64,000 nucleotides of DNA, from positions 86,423-150,422 of the forward strand of contig CAZWMT010000009.1 of the NCBI GenBank assembly GCA_964635055.1, in the 5' to 3' direction. Of the stretch, positions 16,597 to 24,440 are shown one piece after another (position 1 is the stretch's first letter; the number at the start of each line of letters is the position of its first letter). The stretch comes from JAEUJM01 sp964635055 (GTDB lineage Bacteria > Actinomycetota > Acidimicrobiia > Acidimicrobiales > DATDAH01). The position numbers and the translations under genes are program-made. The notes below the pieces were generated by a model. The model was given only the letters and a program-made list of their open reading frames with translations, was not told the origin of the DNA and ran no database searches.

Positions 16597-17529
16597 TCAG
16601 TCGAAGGCGGCGTCGGTGACCCACGCCTGGCCCGTCGGGCAGTCGTCGTAGAGGGGGCACCAGCGGCAGACGGGGCCGGCGCGGTAGACGGGCTCGCGGC
16701 CGTCGTGGTGCAACTCGACCACGCGGGCGACGCCCTCGGCGGTGCGGGCCACGGCGGCCCACAGCACGTCCTCGGTGACGTCCTCGGGCTGAAGGCGGCC
16801 CGAGTCCAGGTAGTGGGTGGCCAGGCGGCGGGGTGGGGTGCCGAGGCGGAGCGTCTCGACGAGGGCGTAGAAGCGCAGATCGTCGACGTGGGAGGGCGAG
16901 AACATGCCGGTCTTCAGATCGATCAGCACCTTGCCGGCCACGTTGCCTCGGGCGAACCCGATCGACAGGTCGACCTTGCCGGACAGCCGCACCTTCTCGC
17001 CACAGAGGTCGGCGCTGACCCGGCTCTCGGGCACCGGTCGCCAACCGACCTTCAGCGGCGGCCAGCACTCGAGGAACTTCGCCACCCGGTCGTTGGCCTC
17101 GGCCCGCAGCTCGGCCACCTCCTCGGGCGAGCACGACCGCAGCCACTCGCCGAGGCTGCGGTCGTCCTCGGCGAGGCGGGTGAGGGCCCCGTCCACCAGC
17201 TCGAGGGGCGCCGATGAGCCCCGCAGGTTCAGCGAGAGCTCGATGGCCTTGTGGGCGACCGTGCCCCGAGCCGTGGCCGGTGTCCACGCGAACTCCTCGG
17301 CTTCCTCGGCCAGGAAGCGCACCTCGCAGCCGTGGACCTGGCTGAGGCGGTGCTTGCTGAGGAACAGGGGCACCTGCGGCAGCGCGTCGACCAGTGGCCC
17401 GATCCGAGCTTCGAGGTCGGCCCGCAGCTCGGCGCGCAGGGACGGGTCGAAGGTGCGGGGCTCCTCGTCGCCCGTGCGCAGGGCGCCCAGCAGGTCCTGC
17501 TGGGCCGGGTTGAGCGCAACGTCCTCCAC
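16597..17529 (-). CDS. PD-(D/E)XK nuclease with Fe-S-type cysteines (RecB/Cas4-like)
   Basis: A 310-residue nuclease-like protein. The PD-(D/E)XK core is seen as an E/H-rich helix (ARGTVAHKAIELS), GKVDLSIGF and the VLIDLKTG motif near residue 213. A lone Cys at VHGCEV (about residue 69) and three C-terminal Cys in CRWCPLYDDC match the four-Cys iron-sulphur clamp of AddB, Cas4 and related exonucleases. The GTG at 17529 is the start. There is no Cas or AddA partner nearby, so a standalone repair exonuclease is most likely. Confidence 0.82.
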   Translation of the reverse strand: MEDVALNPAQQDLLGALRTGDEEPRTFDPSLRAELRADLEARIGPLVDALPQVPLFLSKHRLSQVHGCEVRFLAEEAEEFAWTPATARGTVAHKAIELSLNLRGSSAPLELVDGALTRLAEDDRSLGEWLRSCSPEEVAELRAEANDRVAKFLECWPPLKVGWRPVPESRVSADLCGEKVRLSGKVDLSIGFARGNVAGKVLIDLKTGMFSPSHVDDLRFYALVETLRLGTPPRRLATHYLDSGRLQPEDVTEDVLWAAVARTAEGVARVVELHHDGREPVYRAGPVCRWCPLYDDCPTGQAWVTDAAFD

Positions 17530-17572
17530 GTCCGGAGCCTACGGCCCGGGATTCCTGTCACTGGGGGTGGGG

Positions 17573-17893
17573 ATGATGGCGGGGATGGAAGCCACGTCCG
17601 TGCGGTTCGCCGCCGCCGCCCGAAGCCTCGGAACCGCCGCCCGGCGGCGGGGCCTGGCCGTGCCGGCGTTCCGCAGCCCCCCTCGGCTCGTCGGGGTGGA
17701 CCGGTCGCTCCGGCGACGGGCGGACGGCGCCGTGGTGGTCGCCGTCCGCCTGCGGGGCCGGCCGTGGGTGGCGGTGCTGGCCGACATGGTCGAGGGCGTG
17801 GTCGCGGCCAACCGTCTGGTGGGTGCCGACGCCGACCGGTGCCGCACCGCCATGTGGACCGCGGTCGAGGGCGGCGGCCTGCAGGCAGCCTGA
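17573..17893 (+). CDS. Small hypothetical protein
   Basis: A basic 106-residue protein with no recognised family. It is alanine- and arginine-rich with RRRGLAVPAFRSPPRLVGVDRS in the middle and a beta-like stretch AVVVAVRLRGRPWVAVLADM. The ATG at 17573 follows TGGGGGTGGGG; an alternative ATG at 17585 gives 102 residues. It is divergent from the nuclease gene and ends 37 bp before the tRNA-Leu gene. Confidence 0.55.
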   Translation: MMAGMEATSVRFAAAARSLGTAARRRGLAVPAFRSPPRLVGVDRSLRRRADGAVVVAVRLRGRPWVAVLADMVEGVVAANRLVGADADRCRTAMWTAVEGGGLQAA

Positions 17894-17930
17894 CCGCCTG
17901 ACGGGCCGCGGCACTACCGTGAGCGGCCCG

Positions 17931-18016
17931 GCCCGGGTGGCGAAACAGGCAGACGCGGAGGGCTTAAACCCCTCCGGAGCTTCGGCTCCGTGCGGGTTCG
18001 AACCCCGCCCCGGGCA
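17931..18016 (+). tRNA. tRNA-Leu (anticodon UAA)
   Basis: The 86-nt cloverleaf has a 7-bp acceptor stem GCCCGGG/CCCGGGC and discriminator A. The anticodon stem GAGGG/CCCTC carries loop CTTAAAC (anticodon TAA). A long variable arm (GGAGCTTCGGCTCC) and T-arm GCGGGTTCGAACCCCGC are present. The long variable arm and anticodon identify a class II leucine tRNA. CCA is not encoded. Confidence 0.96.
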
Positions 18017-18117
18017 CGAGGCCGGTCCGCGCACGATGCCGCCCGACCAGGACAAGGTTGGATCGCTGCCGGTCACTGATCCCGGCGGGCCGCGGACCGT
18101 CGGGCATGCTCTCGGGC

Positions 18118-19467
18118 ATGACGATCGAAGACCGACGGGCGGCAGGCCGAGCGCTGCGCAAGGAGGTACCCCGGACGGCGCACGCCACCTGGGCCCCGTG
18201 GGAGGGGCGCCGCGATCCCATCGACGTGCTCGAGGCCCAGGGCGACTCGCGAGCGCTCGAACTGGTGCCCATCCGGTACGGGCGCATGGTGGAGTCGCCG
18301 TTCGCGTTCTTCCGGGGCGGCGCCGCGATCATGGCCATGGACCTGGCCACCACCCCGATCACCGGCCTGCGGGTCCAGGCCTGCGGCGACGCCCACGTCA
18401 ACAATTTCGGCAAGTTCGCCACACCCGAGCGCAACGTCGCCTTCGACATCAACGACTTCGACGAGACCCTGCCCGGTCCGTGGGAGTGGGACGTCAAGCG
18501 CCTCGGCGCCAGCCTCCACGTGTTGGGCCGTCAACGGGGCTTCAGTCGCGGTCGCTGTGACCGCATCGTCACCGCGGCGGTGCGCACGTACCGCGAGCGC
18601 ATGGACGCGGCGGCCGAGAAGTCGACCATGGCGCTGTGGTACGACCGCATCAACGTGCGCGAGGTGCTCGACCACTTCCCCGAGCGCTACCGCTCCCAGA
18701 TCGAGCGCGACGTGGCCAAGGCCCGCCGCAAGGGCCACCGTCGAGCCATCGCCCGCCTCACCCACGCGCCCGACGGCCATCTCCGCTTCGTCGAGAACCC
18801 GCCGCTGCAGGTCCATGTCGAGCGGACGGACGCGGTGCTGGACGACGTCGAGCCGATGATCGCCGAGTACCGCCAGACGCTGAGCGAGGACCGTCGGGTG
18901 CTGTTCGACCGCTTCCGGGTGGTCGATGTGGCCCGTCGGGTCGTCGGCGTCGGCAGCGTCGGCACCCGTTGCTGGGTGGTCCTGCTCGAGGGCCCCGACC
19001 GGCCCGACGGCGACCACCTTGTGCTCCAGGTGAAGGAGGCGCAGGCCTCGGTGCTGGAGCCCTACGCCGGCCCGCCCGTGCACGCCAACAACGGCGAGCG
19101 GGTGGTCGTGGGCCAGCGCCTCACCCAGGCGGCCAGTGACCTGTTCCTGGGCTGGTGCGAGGGGCCGCGCACCAAGCGCACGTACTACGTGCGCCAACTG
19201 TGGGACGTGAAGGGCCAGAGCGACGTCATGAAGATGGACGCCGGCAACCTCGGCTACTACGCCGCGCTGTGCGGCTGGGCGTTGGCCCGTGCCCACGCCC
19301 GCACCGGCGACCCGGCGCTGTTGGCCGGCTACCTGGGTCGCGGCGGCAGCTTCGACCGTGCCATCACCGAGTTCTCGGCGGCGTACGCGGCCACCAACGC
19401 CCAGGACCACCAGGCCCTCGTCGACGCCATCGCCTCAGGCCGGGTCGACGCCACCGTCCTGTCCTGA
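18118..19467 (+). CDS. DUF2252 family protein
   Basis: A 449-residue protein with the hallmark DUF2252 motifs: RMVESPFAFFRGGAAIMA near residue 57, CGDAHVNNFGKF and FDINDFDETLPGPWEWDVKRL near residue 120, and VKEAQASVLEPY. The fold resembles aminoglycoside-phosphotransferase-type kinases, with HxxN and DFD-like residues. The substrate is not established. ATG 18118 and ATG 18106 are both plausible starts. Confidence 0.88.
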   Translation: MTIEDRRAAGRALRKEVPRTAHATWAPWEGRRDPIDVLEAQGDSRALELVPIRYGRMVESPFAFFRGGAAIMAMDLATTPITGLRVQACGDAHVNNFGKFATPERNVAFDINDFDETLPGPWEWDVKRLGASLHVLGRQRGFSRGRCDRIVTAAVRTYRERMDAAAEKSTMALWYDRINVREVLDHFPERYRSQIERDVAKARRKGHRRAIARLTHAPDGHLRFVENPPLQVHVERTDAVLDDVEPMIAEYRQTLSEDRRVLFDRFRVVDVARRVVGVGSVGTRCWVVLLEGPDRPDGDHLVLQVKEAQASVLEPYAGPPVHANNGERVVVGQRLTQAASDLFLGWCEGPRTKRTYYVRQLWDVKGQSDVMKMDAGNLGYYAALCGWALARAHARTGDPALLAGYLGRGGSFDRAITEFSAAYAATNAQDHQALVDAIASGRVDATVLS

Positions 19468-19488
19468 GACCGAGCTGGAACTCGGGCC

Positions 19489-20024
19489 GTGAACCTGACG
19501 TTCCGGGTGTTGACCCGGGAGGACTTCCCGATGCTCTCGGCGTGGTTGGGGGCGCCGCATGTGCATCGGTGGTGGCAGGAGGACCCCGATCCCGCTGCGG
19601 TGGAGGCGCGGTACGGGCCGTCCGTCGATGGGGACGATCCGACCGAGCTGTTCGTGGTCGAGGTCGACGGAGGACCGGTGGGACTGCTGCAGCGGTACCT
19701 GCTGGCGGACAACCCGGCCTGGGTGGCATCGCTCGCTCCCACCGGGGCGCCGCTGGACGGGGCCGGGATGGACTACCTGATCGGCGACCCCGATCGCATC
19801 GGGCAGGGGCTCGGCACCGAGATGCTCCGCCCCTTTGTCGCCCAGATGTGGGAGCGCTATCCCGACGTTCCCGCCGTCGTCGTCGACGTCGAGCCACCCA
19901 ACCGTCGCTCGTGGCGGACGCTCGAGCGCCTCGGTTTCGAGCGCGTGTGGGAGGGCGACCTCGAGGCCGAGGACCCGACGACGCCGGCCCGGCCTACGTC
20001 TACGTCCTGGCCCGATCCACCTGA
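19489..20024 (+). CDS. GNAT acetyltransferase (AAC(6')-like), apparent 3' frameshift
   Basis: A GNAT protein starting MNLTFRVLTREDFPML, with VHRWWQEDP, DYLIGDPDRIGQGLGTEM and VVDVEPPNRRSWRTLERLGFERV, as in AacA4/AAC(6')-type enzymes and IucA-like acetyltransferases. The reading frame shifts near 19989: the expected ending GPAYVYVLARST continues in the -1 frame to a TGA at 20024. Adding one C in the CCGGCCCGG run restores EDPTTPGPAYVYV. Without correction the frame runs on to 20319 through antisense of CutA. Sequencing error and recent mutation are both possible. Confidence 0.75.
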
Positions 20025-20176
20025 AGGCGCCAGTGCCACACCGGCCCCACGTCGGGGTCGATGTCCTCGCCGATGCGCTGGAACCCCAGCTTGGTCAGCA
20101 CTCCGATGGAGGCGTTCGTCCCGGCCAGGGTGTGGGCGTCCACGCCGTCGGTCTGGTAGCCCACGTCGAGCCTGTC
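20000..20176 (-). pseudogene. C-terminal remnant of a GNAT acetyltransferase
   Basis: Directly after the CutA stop codon, in the same frame, 58 residues read as a GNAT C-terminus: VGYQTDGVDAHTLAGTNAS then IGVLTKLGFQRIGED and VWHWRL, ending at a TAG. There is no start codon and no acetyl-CoA-binding loop. It looks like the tail of a deleted acetyltransferase gene. It overlaps antisense the 3' end of the frameshifted GNAT gene. Confidence 0.65.
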
Positions 20177-20500
20177 CTAGCCCACCGACTCGTCGATCCA
20201 GCCCAGGTAATCGGGCAGCCCCGACGCGATCGGCACCTCGATCACCTCGGGCGTGTCGTACGAGTGGTGCTCGGCCAGGAACGCCTGCACGGCCGCCACC
20301 CGGTCGGCCCGGGTCTTGATGAGCAGCAGGCGCTCGTCGGCAGTGGTGACCGATCCCTCCCACCGGTAGGTGCTGGTCACCCCCGTCACCTGTACACACC
20401 CGGCGAGCCGATCCTCCACGAGGCGGCGGGCCAACTCGGCGGCCTCCGCCGGGTCGTCCGTGGTGGTCATCACGATGGCGTGCTGGTGGTCCGTGGCCAT
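20177..20500 (-). CDS. cutA: Divalent cation tolerance protein CutA
   Basis: A 107-residue CutA1 protein, a trimeric ferredoxin-like fold related to PII proteins. Motifs are IVMTTTDDPAEAAELARRLV, DRLAGCVQVTGVTSTYRWEG and LLLIKTRADR, followed by YDTPEVIEVPIASGLPDYLGWI. The full length and all core motifs are intact. The role in metal tolerance is historical and not certain. It lies downstream of the kinase gene's 3' end on the same strand. Confidence 0.93.
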   Translation of the reverse strand: MATDHQHAIVMTTTDDPAEAAELARRLVEDRLAGCVQVTGVTSTYRWEGSVTTADERLLLIKTRADRVAAVQAFLAEHHSYDTPEVIEVPIASGLPDYLGWIDESVG

Positions 20501-20581
20501 GCCCGATCATGGCGCCTGCGGACGCGACACGTGTCGGCGGGGCCGGCCACGTTCGGAGGCCGACGCCCGCGGCCGCCTGCG

Positions 20582-22549
20582 TCAGGCGTCGGCCAGCGGG
20601 ACGCCGCAGGTCTCGCGGCTGAAGGCGTCGAGTGTGTCGATCGCCACCTGGGCCTGGGCGAAGTTGTCCACCTGCTGGCCGTCGGCCTGGAAGTCCTCGG
20701 CCGAGGTCGACTGACCGGCCACCGCCGCCAGGTCGCTGGTGACCGCGGCCATCAGCTCGAGCTCGTCGACGAGGCCGTTGGGCGCCAACTCGGCGGCCTG
20801 TGCGTAGAGGTCGGCCGCTTGGTTCGACCCCTCGATGACGAGTGGCTGCAGCTCGGCCCAGGCGGTGATGCCGGCCACCGCTTCGGCCGACCGCCGGTCC
20901 GACGCCGAGATCAACGCGAGGGAATTGCAGAACGCGGCAGTGTCGTCCTCGACCGCGGAGGTGGCGGTGCCGCCCGCACCGCCGGCCGGGGCCGCGCTCG
21001 TCACGCTGGTCGTCTGGCTGGTCGTCTCGCTGGTCGCCTCGGTGGTCGCCGTCGCGGCGACGCCGTCGTCGTTGCCCCCGCCGCCGTCGCCCCCGAGCGT
21101 TACCACCAGCCCGACACCCACCAGGATCACCACCACGACGACCCCGACGATCGCCGCCAGGCGGCGCCGGGTCGCCGGGGAGCCGGCGCCGTCGCCGTGG
21201 TCGTTGCCGTCGCCACTGCCCGGCGTCGCCGGCCGGTCCAGGTCGCGGGGCCCCGTTGGGGAAGGTGTCGGCGCTGCGTCCTCGGCCGGATCGGGGGCAT
21301 CGACGAGCGCCCCGACGAGCGGTTGGTCGCCGGCACCCTCAGCGTCGACAGCGCGGGCGTGGTCGCCCGTGTCCGGCTCGGGCGGCTGGGCGCCTGCGGG
21401 GAGGTCGGCGACAGGCTCGTCGCTCGTGTCCGGCTCGGGCGGCGGGATGGCCACGGCTGGGTCGGTCGTCGTTGTCGGGCCGGAATCGCTGAAGTCGCCG
21501 CTCGGCGCACCCGCGCGCGGCTCGGTCGCCGCCGGCGCACCGTCCGCCCCGTCGGGCACCCGGACGATGACCGTCTCGGCTTCGTCCCCCGTCACCGATC
21601 CCCAGGGCGGTGGCGGTGCGGTCGACGGGACCGCGCCCTCGCCGGTGTGGAACTGGCGCTCTGCGGGGCTGGGTGGGCTCACCGGGTCGCGGGACCGGTC
21701 CGGGTGCAGGCGGAGCTCGCTGACGGGCCAGCCCCGCGCGGCCTGGATGGCCTGCAGCGCCTCGCCGACCTCCGACGCGCTCTCGGGCCGAGCCTCGGGG
21801 TCCTTGGCCATCAGCGCCTCGATGAGCGAGGCCAGGTCGTCGCCCACCCCGATGGCCCGGAGGTCGGGGACGGGGGCCTGGATGACGCGGAGGAGCGTTG
21901 CGGTCACCGACTCGTCCGTCTCACGCCGGAACGCCGCCGTCCCCGACAGCAGGTGGAACAGCGTCGAGCCGAGCGAGTACAGGTCCGACCGATCGGTGGT
22001 CGCCTGCCCGTTCAGGACCTCGGGGGCGGCGTGGATGACCGTGAAGGCGGCGCTACCGGCAGTCGTCTCCTGCACACCGGCGAGGCGGGCGATGCCGAAG
22101 TCGGTGAGCTTGGCCTGGCCGAACACGTCGAGCAGCACGTTCTCGGGCTTGATGTCGCGATGGTGGACGCCGGCGTCGTGCGCGGTCTGCAGCGCGCCGG
22201 CCACCTGGACCCCCCAACGCAGGACGTCCTGCTCGGGGATTCGGCCGAGCTCCCGGCAACGGTCGGCGAGCGATCCCGCCGCCATGTACTCCATGGCGAT
22301 GAAGGGCTGGCCCTCCTCGGTGAGGCCGTTGTCGTACACGACCACGATGTGCGGGTGCCACGACAGCCCACCCATGACCTCGCACTCCCGGCTGAATCGC
22401 CGCCGGGTCCGCTCGTCGACGTTGAGCCGGGCCAGGACCTTGACCGCCACCGTGCGACCGAATCCCTGCTGCTCGGCCCGATAGACGACCGCGAAGCCAC
22501 CCCGGCCGATCTCGGTCAACTCTCTGTATCCCGCTATCTCGACCGCCAT
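20582..22549 (-). CDS. Ser/Thr protein kinase, PknB-type, with extracytoplasmic helical domain
   Basis: A 655-residue receptor kinase. The kinase domain spans about residues 8-270: glycine loop IGRGGFAVVYRA, VAVKVL lysine, HHRDIKPENVLL, DFGIARL and HAAPEVL, so it should be active. A proline- and acid-rich linker of about 180 residues precedes one membrane helix (VVVVVILVGVGLVVTL). The outer domain has about 130 residues with a helical, Cys-containing pattern (FCNSLALIS near its start, ETCGVP near its end) but no PASTA repeats. The kinase domain is closely similar to the one at 57869, while the outer domain is unrelated. Confidence 0.9.
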   Translation of the reverse strand: MAVEIAGYRELTEIGRGGFAVVYRAEQQGFGRTVAVKVLARLNVDERTRRRFSRECEVMGGLSWHPHIVVVYDNGLTEEGQPFIAMEYMAAGSLADRCRELGRIPEQDVLRWGVQVAGALQTAHDAGVHHRDIKPENVLLDVFGQAKLTDFGIARLAGVQETTAGSAAFTVIHAAPEVLNGQATTDRSDLYSLGSTLFHLLSGTAAFRRETDESVTATLLRVIQAPVPDLRAIGVGDDLASLIEALMAKDPEARPESASEVGEALQAIQAARGWPVSELRLHPDRSRDPVSPPSPAERQFHTGEGAVPSTAPPPPWGSVTGDEAETVIVRVPDGADGAPAATEPRAGAPSGDFSDSGPTTTTDPAVAIPPPEPDTSDEPVADLPAGAQPPEPDTGDHARAVDAEGAGDQPLVGALVDAPDPAEDAAPTPSPTGPRDLDRPATPGSGDGNDHGDGAGSPATRRRLAAIVGVVVVVILVGVGLVVTLGGDGGGGNDDGVAATATTEATSETTSQTTSVTSAAPAGGAGGTATSAVEDDTAAFCNSLALISASDRRSAEAVAGITAWAELQPLVIEGSNQAADLYAQAAELAPNGLVDELELMAAVTSDLAAVAGQSTSAEDFQADGQQVDNFAQAQVAIDTLDAFSRETCGVPLADA

Positions 22550-22767
22550 GCAACCGCCCTCGCTCGCGGAACGGTCCTGAGCCTAGACGGACGGGTTCGC
22601 GTCGTCGGCGTCACCACACCAGCTTCGGCGAGTTCTGCTTGTCCGTGACCGTGACCGTGACCGACAAGGCCTCGGGGTGGGCCGTGTACCGCACCGTGGT
22701 GCACACGGCCGCGATCCAGGTCCAGCAAGTAGGCCGTGTCCGGCCAGCGGCGGGGCCGGTGTCGACC
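22550..22767 (-). other. Gap with a possible coding remnant
   Basis: The 218-bp gap between pirin and the kinase holds the kinase promoter region but no clear gene. On the minus strand an open frame ending at 22611 reads VRYTAHPEALSVTVTVTD then KQNSPKLVW, which looks protein-like but has no proper start and runs back into the pirin 3' end in another frame. It may be the tail of a lost gene. Confidence 0.35.
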
Positions 22768-23490
22768 TCAGGCGGTGACCCAGATGAGGATCTCGGCACC
22801 TTCGGGTCCCGCCGTCAGCGTGGGTGAGCCGGCGGCGGTGAGGCGGGCGGCGTCGCCCTCGGCCAGGTCGCCGGCGCCCTCGAGCGTGGTCGATCCCACG
22901 GCCACGAACAGGTGGACATGACGGCCGTCGGGCACCGCCACGGCCTCCGCGGGGCGCAGGCGGCCGCCCCACAGCACCGCGTCGCGCTGTTGGATGGTGA
23001 TGGCCGCGTCGTGGCCCTGGCCCGAGGCGATGGGCTGCAGCCCACCCTTGTCCAGCTCGGTGTTGATGTCGCGCTGCTGGTAGCCGGGGGTGACCCGGCC
23101 GATGTCGGGCAGCACCCACATCTGCACGAAGTGGACGTCCTCGGTGGCCGACGGGTTCATCTCCGAGTGCCAGATGCCGGAACCAGCGGTCATGCGCTGG
23201 GCCAGGCCCGGGTAGAGCTCGCCCCGGTTGCCCTCCGAGTCCTTGTGCTCGAGCCGGCCGGACAGCACCCAGGTGACGATCTCCATGTCCTGGTGCGGAT
23301 GGGTGCTGAAACCGGTGCCCGCGGCAACGCGGTCGTCGTTCGAGACCAGCAGCAGGCCGTGGCCGGTGTTGGTGGGGTCGTAGTGGGGCCCGAAGCTGAA
23401 GCTGTGCCGGCTGTCGAGCCAGTCGATGGCGGTGTGCGGGCGGGTGTCGGCCCGTCGGACCTCGATGGTGGTGGACGCAGCGTCGCGCAC
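22768..23490 (-). CDS. Pirin family protein (YhhW-like quercetinase)
   Basis: A 240-residue bicupin. The N-terminal cupin has the metal ligands in FSTHPHQDMEIVTWVLSG and GIWHSEMN, as in YhhW and YaiZ-type quercetin 2,3-dioxygenases and redox-sensing pirins. The start is GTG 23490, with GGAGG spaced correctly upstream. An unusually AT-rich inverted repeat (23502-23525) sits just upstream and is likely an operator. The physiological substrate is unknown. Confidence 0.92.
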   Translation of the reverse strand: MRDAASTTIEVRRADTRPHTAIDWLDSRHSFSFGPHYDPTNTGHGLLLVSNDDRVAAGTGFSTHPHQDMEIVTWVLSGRLEHKDSEGNRGELYPGLAQRMTAGSGIWHSEMNPSATEDVHFVQMWVLPDIGRVTPGYQQRDINTELDKGGLQPIASGQGHDAAITIQQRDAVLWGGRLRPAEAVAVPDGRHVHLFVAVGSTTLEGAGDLAEGDAARLTAAGSPTLTAGPEGAEILIWVTA

Positions 23491-23501
23491 AGGAGCCTCC
23501 T

Positions 23502-23525
23502 AGATACTTGCGTATGCAACTATCT
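23502..23525 (-). promoter_or_regulatory. Candidate operator upstream of pirin
   Basis: An imperfect 24-bp palindrome with outer arms AGATA/TATCT and inner arms TTGC/GCAA; 20 of 24 positions are symmetric. It is markedly AT-rich for this genome and starts 12 bp upstream of the GTG, next to the ribosome-binding site. MarR- or HxlR-type repressors use sites of this shape, but no such gene is in the window. Confidence 0.6.
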
Positions 23526-23589
23526 CAACCAGGGACGGACGGTCGGCATTCCCGTCGACCCCTCGGAGCCAGAGAGGGGTCAGAGAGGG

Positions 23590-24381
23590 TCAGAGCCCCA
23601 ACAGTGGGGTGACGCCGTGGTCGCGGCCCGCGGTGTAGCCGCCGTCGACGGTCAGGGCGTGGCCGCTGACGAACGAGGCGTCGTCCGACAACAGGAAGGC
23701 ACACGCCGCCGCCACCTCGTCGGCCCGGCCCAGGCGCCGCAGCTTGTGCTCCTCGATGGTGGCGGCCTTGACCGTCTCGACCCCCGGCAGGTCGAGCACC
23801 GCTTGCAGGAGCGGCGTGTCGATGAACCCGGGGCAGATCGTGTTGACCCGGATGCCCTGGCGGCCGTAGTCGATGGCCATGTTCTTGGTGAGCAGCACCA
23901 CCCCGCCCTTCGAGGCGTTGTAAGCGCTGCCCCCGGCGGTGCCCTCCAGTCCCTCGACGCTGGCGATGGTGACGATCGACCCGCGCTCGCCGCCCGGCCG
24001 GGGCTCGTTCGACAGCATCGCCGTGGCCGCGTGCTTGGCCACGAGGAACGTGCCCCGGAGGTTGATGTCGATCACCCGGCTCCACTCGGCGTCGTCGAGC
24101 AGGTGGACCGGTCCGCCCCCGGCCACGCCCGCGGCGGTCACCACCCCGTCCACCCGGGCGAACGTCGCGAGCGCCGCGGCGAACAGCGCCGCGACCGCGT
24201 CCTCGTCGGTGACGTCGGTGGGCACGTCGAGGTAGTGGTCGCCACCGCCCGCGGGTGACGCCGCGCCCAGATCGGCGCCCACGACGCGGGCCCCCTCCTC
24301 CAGCAGTCGCTCGACGGTGGCCAGACCGATGCCTGACGCCGCGCCCGTGACCACCATCACCCGCTCATCGATCCCTCGCAT
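23590..24381 (-). CDS. SDR family oxidoreductase
   Basis: A 263-residue classical short-chain dehydrogenase. The cofactor motif is VTGAASGIGLATVERL, the tetrad includes the Ser in IASVEG and the YNASKGG motif, and the PG-motif is VNTICPGFIDTPLL. NAD(H) preference is suggested by the acidic residue in VVGADLG. It lies downstream of no obvious pathway gene; the next gene is divergent (WS/DGAT), with a 59-bp shared promoter region. The substrate is unknown. Confidence 0.9.
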   Translation of the reverse strand: MRGIDERVMVVTGAASGIGLATVERLLEEGARVVGADLGAASPAGGGDHYLDVPTDVTDEDAVAALFAAALATFARVDGVVTAAGVAGGGPVHLLDDAEWSRVIDINLRGTFLVAKHAATAMLSNEPRPGGERGSIVTIASVEGLEGTAGGSAYNASKGGVVLLTKNMAIDYGRQGIRVNTICPGFIDTPLLQAVLDLPGVETVKAATIEEHKLRRLGRADEVAAACAFLLSDDASFVSGHALTVDGGYTAGRDHGVTPLLGL

Positions 24382-24440
24382 GCGCTCATCCTTCCACCAC
24401 CCCGAGCAGCGCCGCCGGTCCCCTGTCAGAATCGGGGCCG

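Noticed and set aside
17931..18117. Integration site at the tRNA-Leu gene
   Set aside because: No integrase, no direct repeat of the tRNA 3' end and no composition change were seen next to it.
19835..22648. A 937-residue plus-strand frame across cutA and the kinase
   Set aside because: It is antisense to two well-supported genes and only open because of GC-biased third positions.
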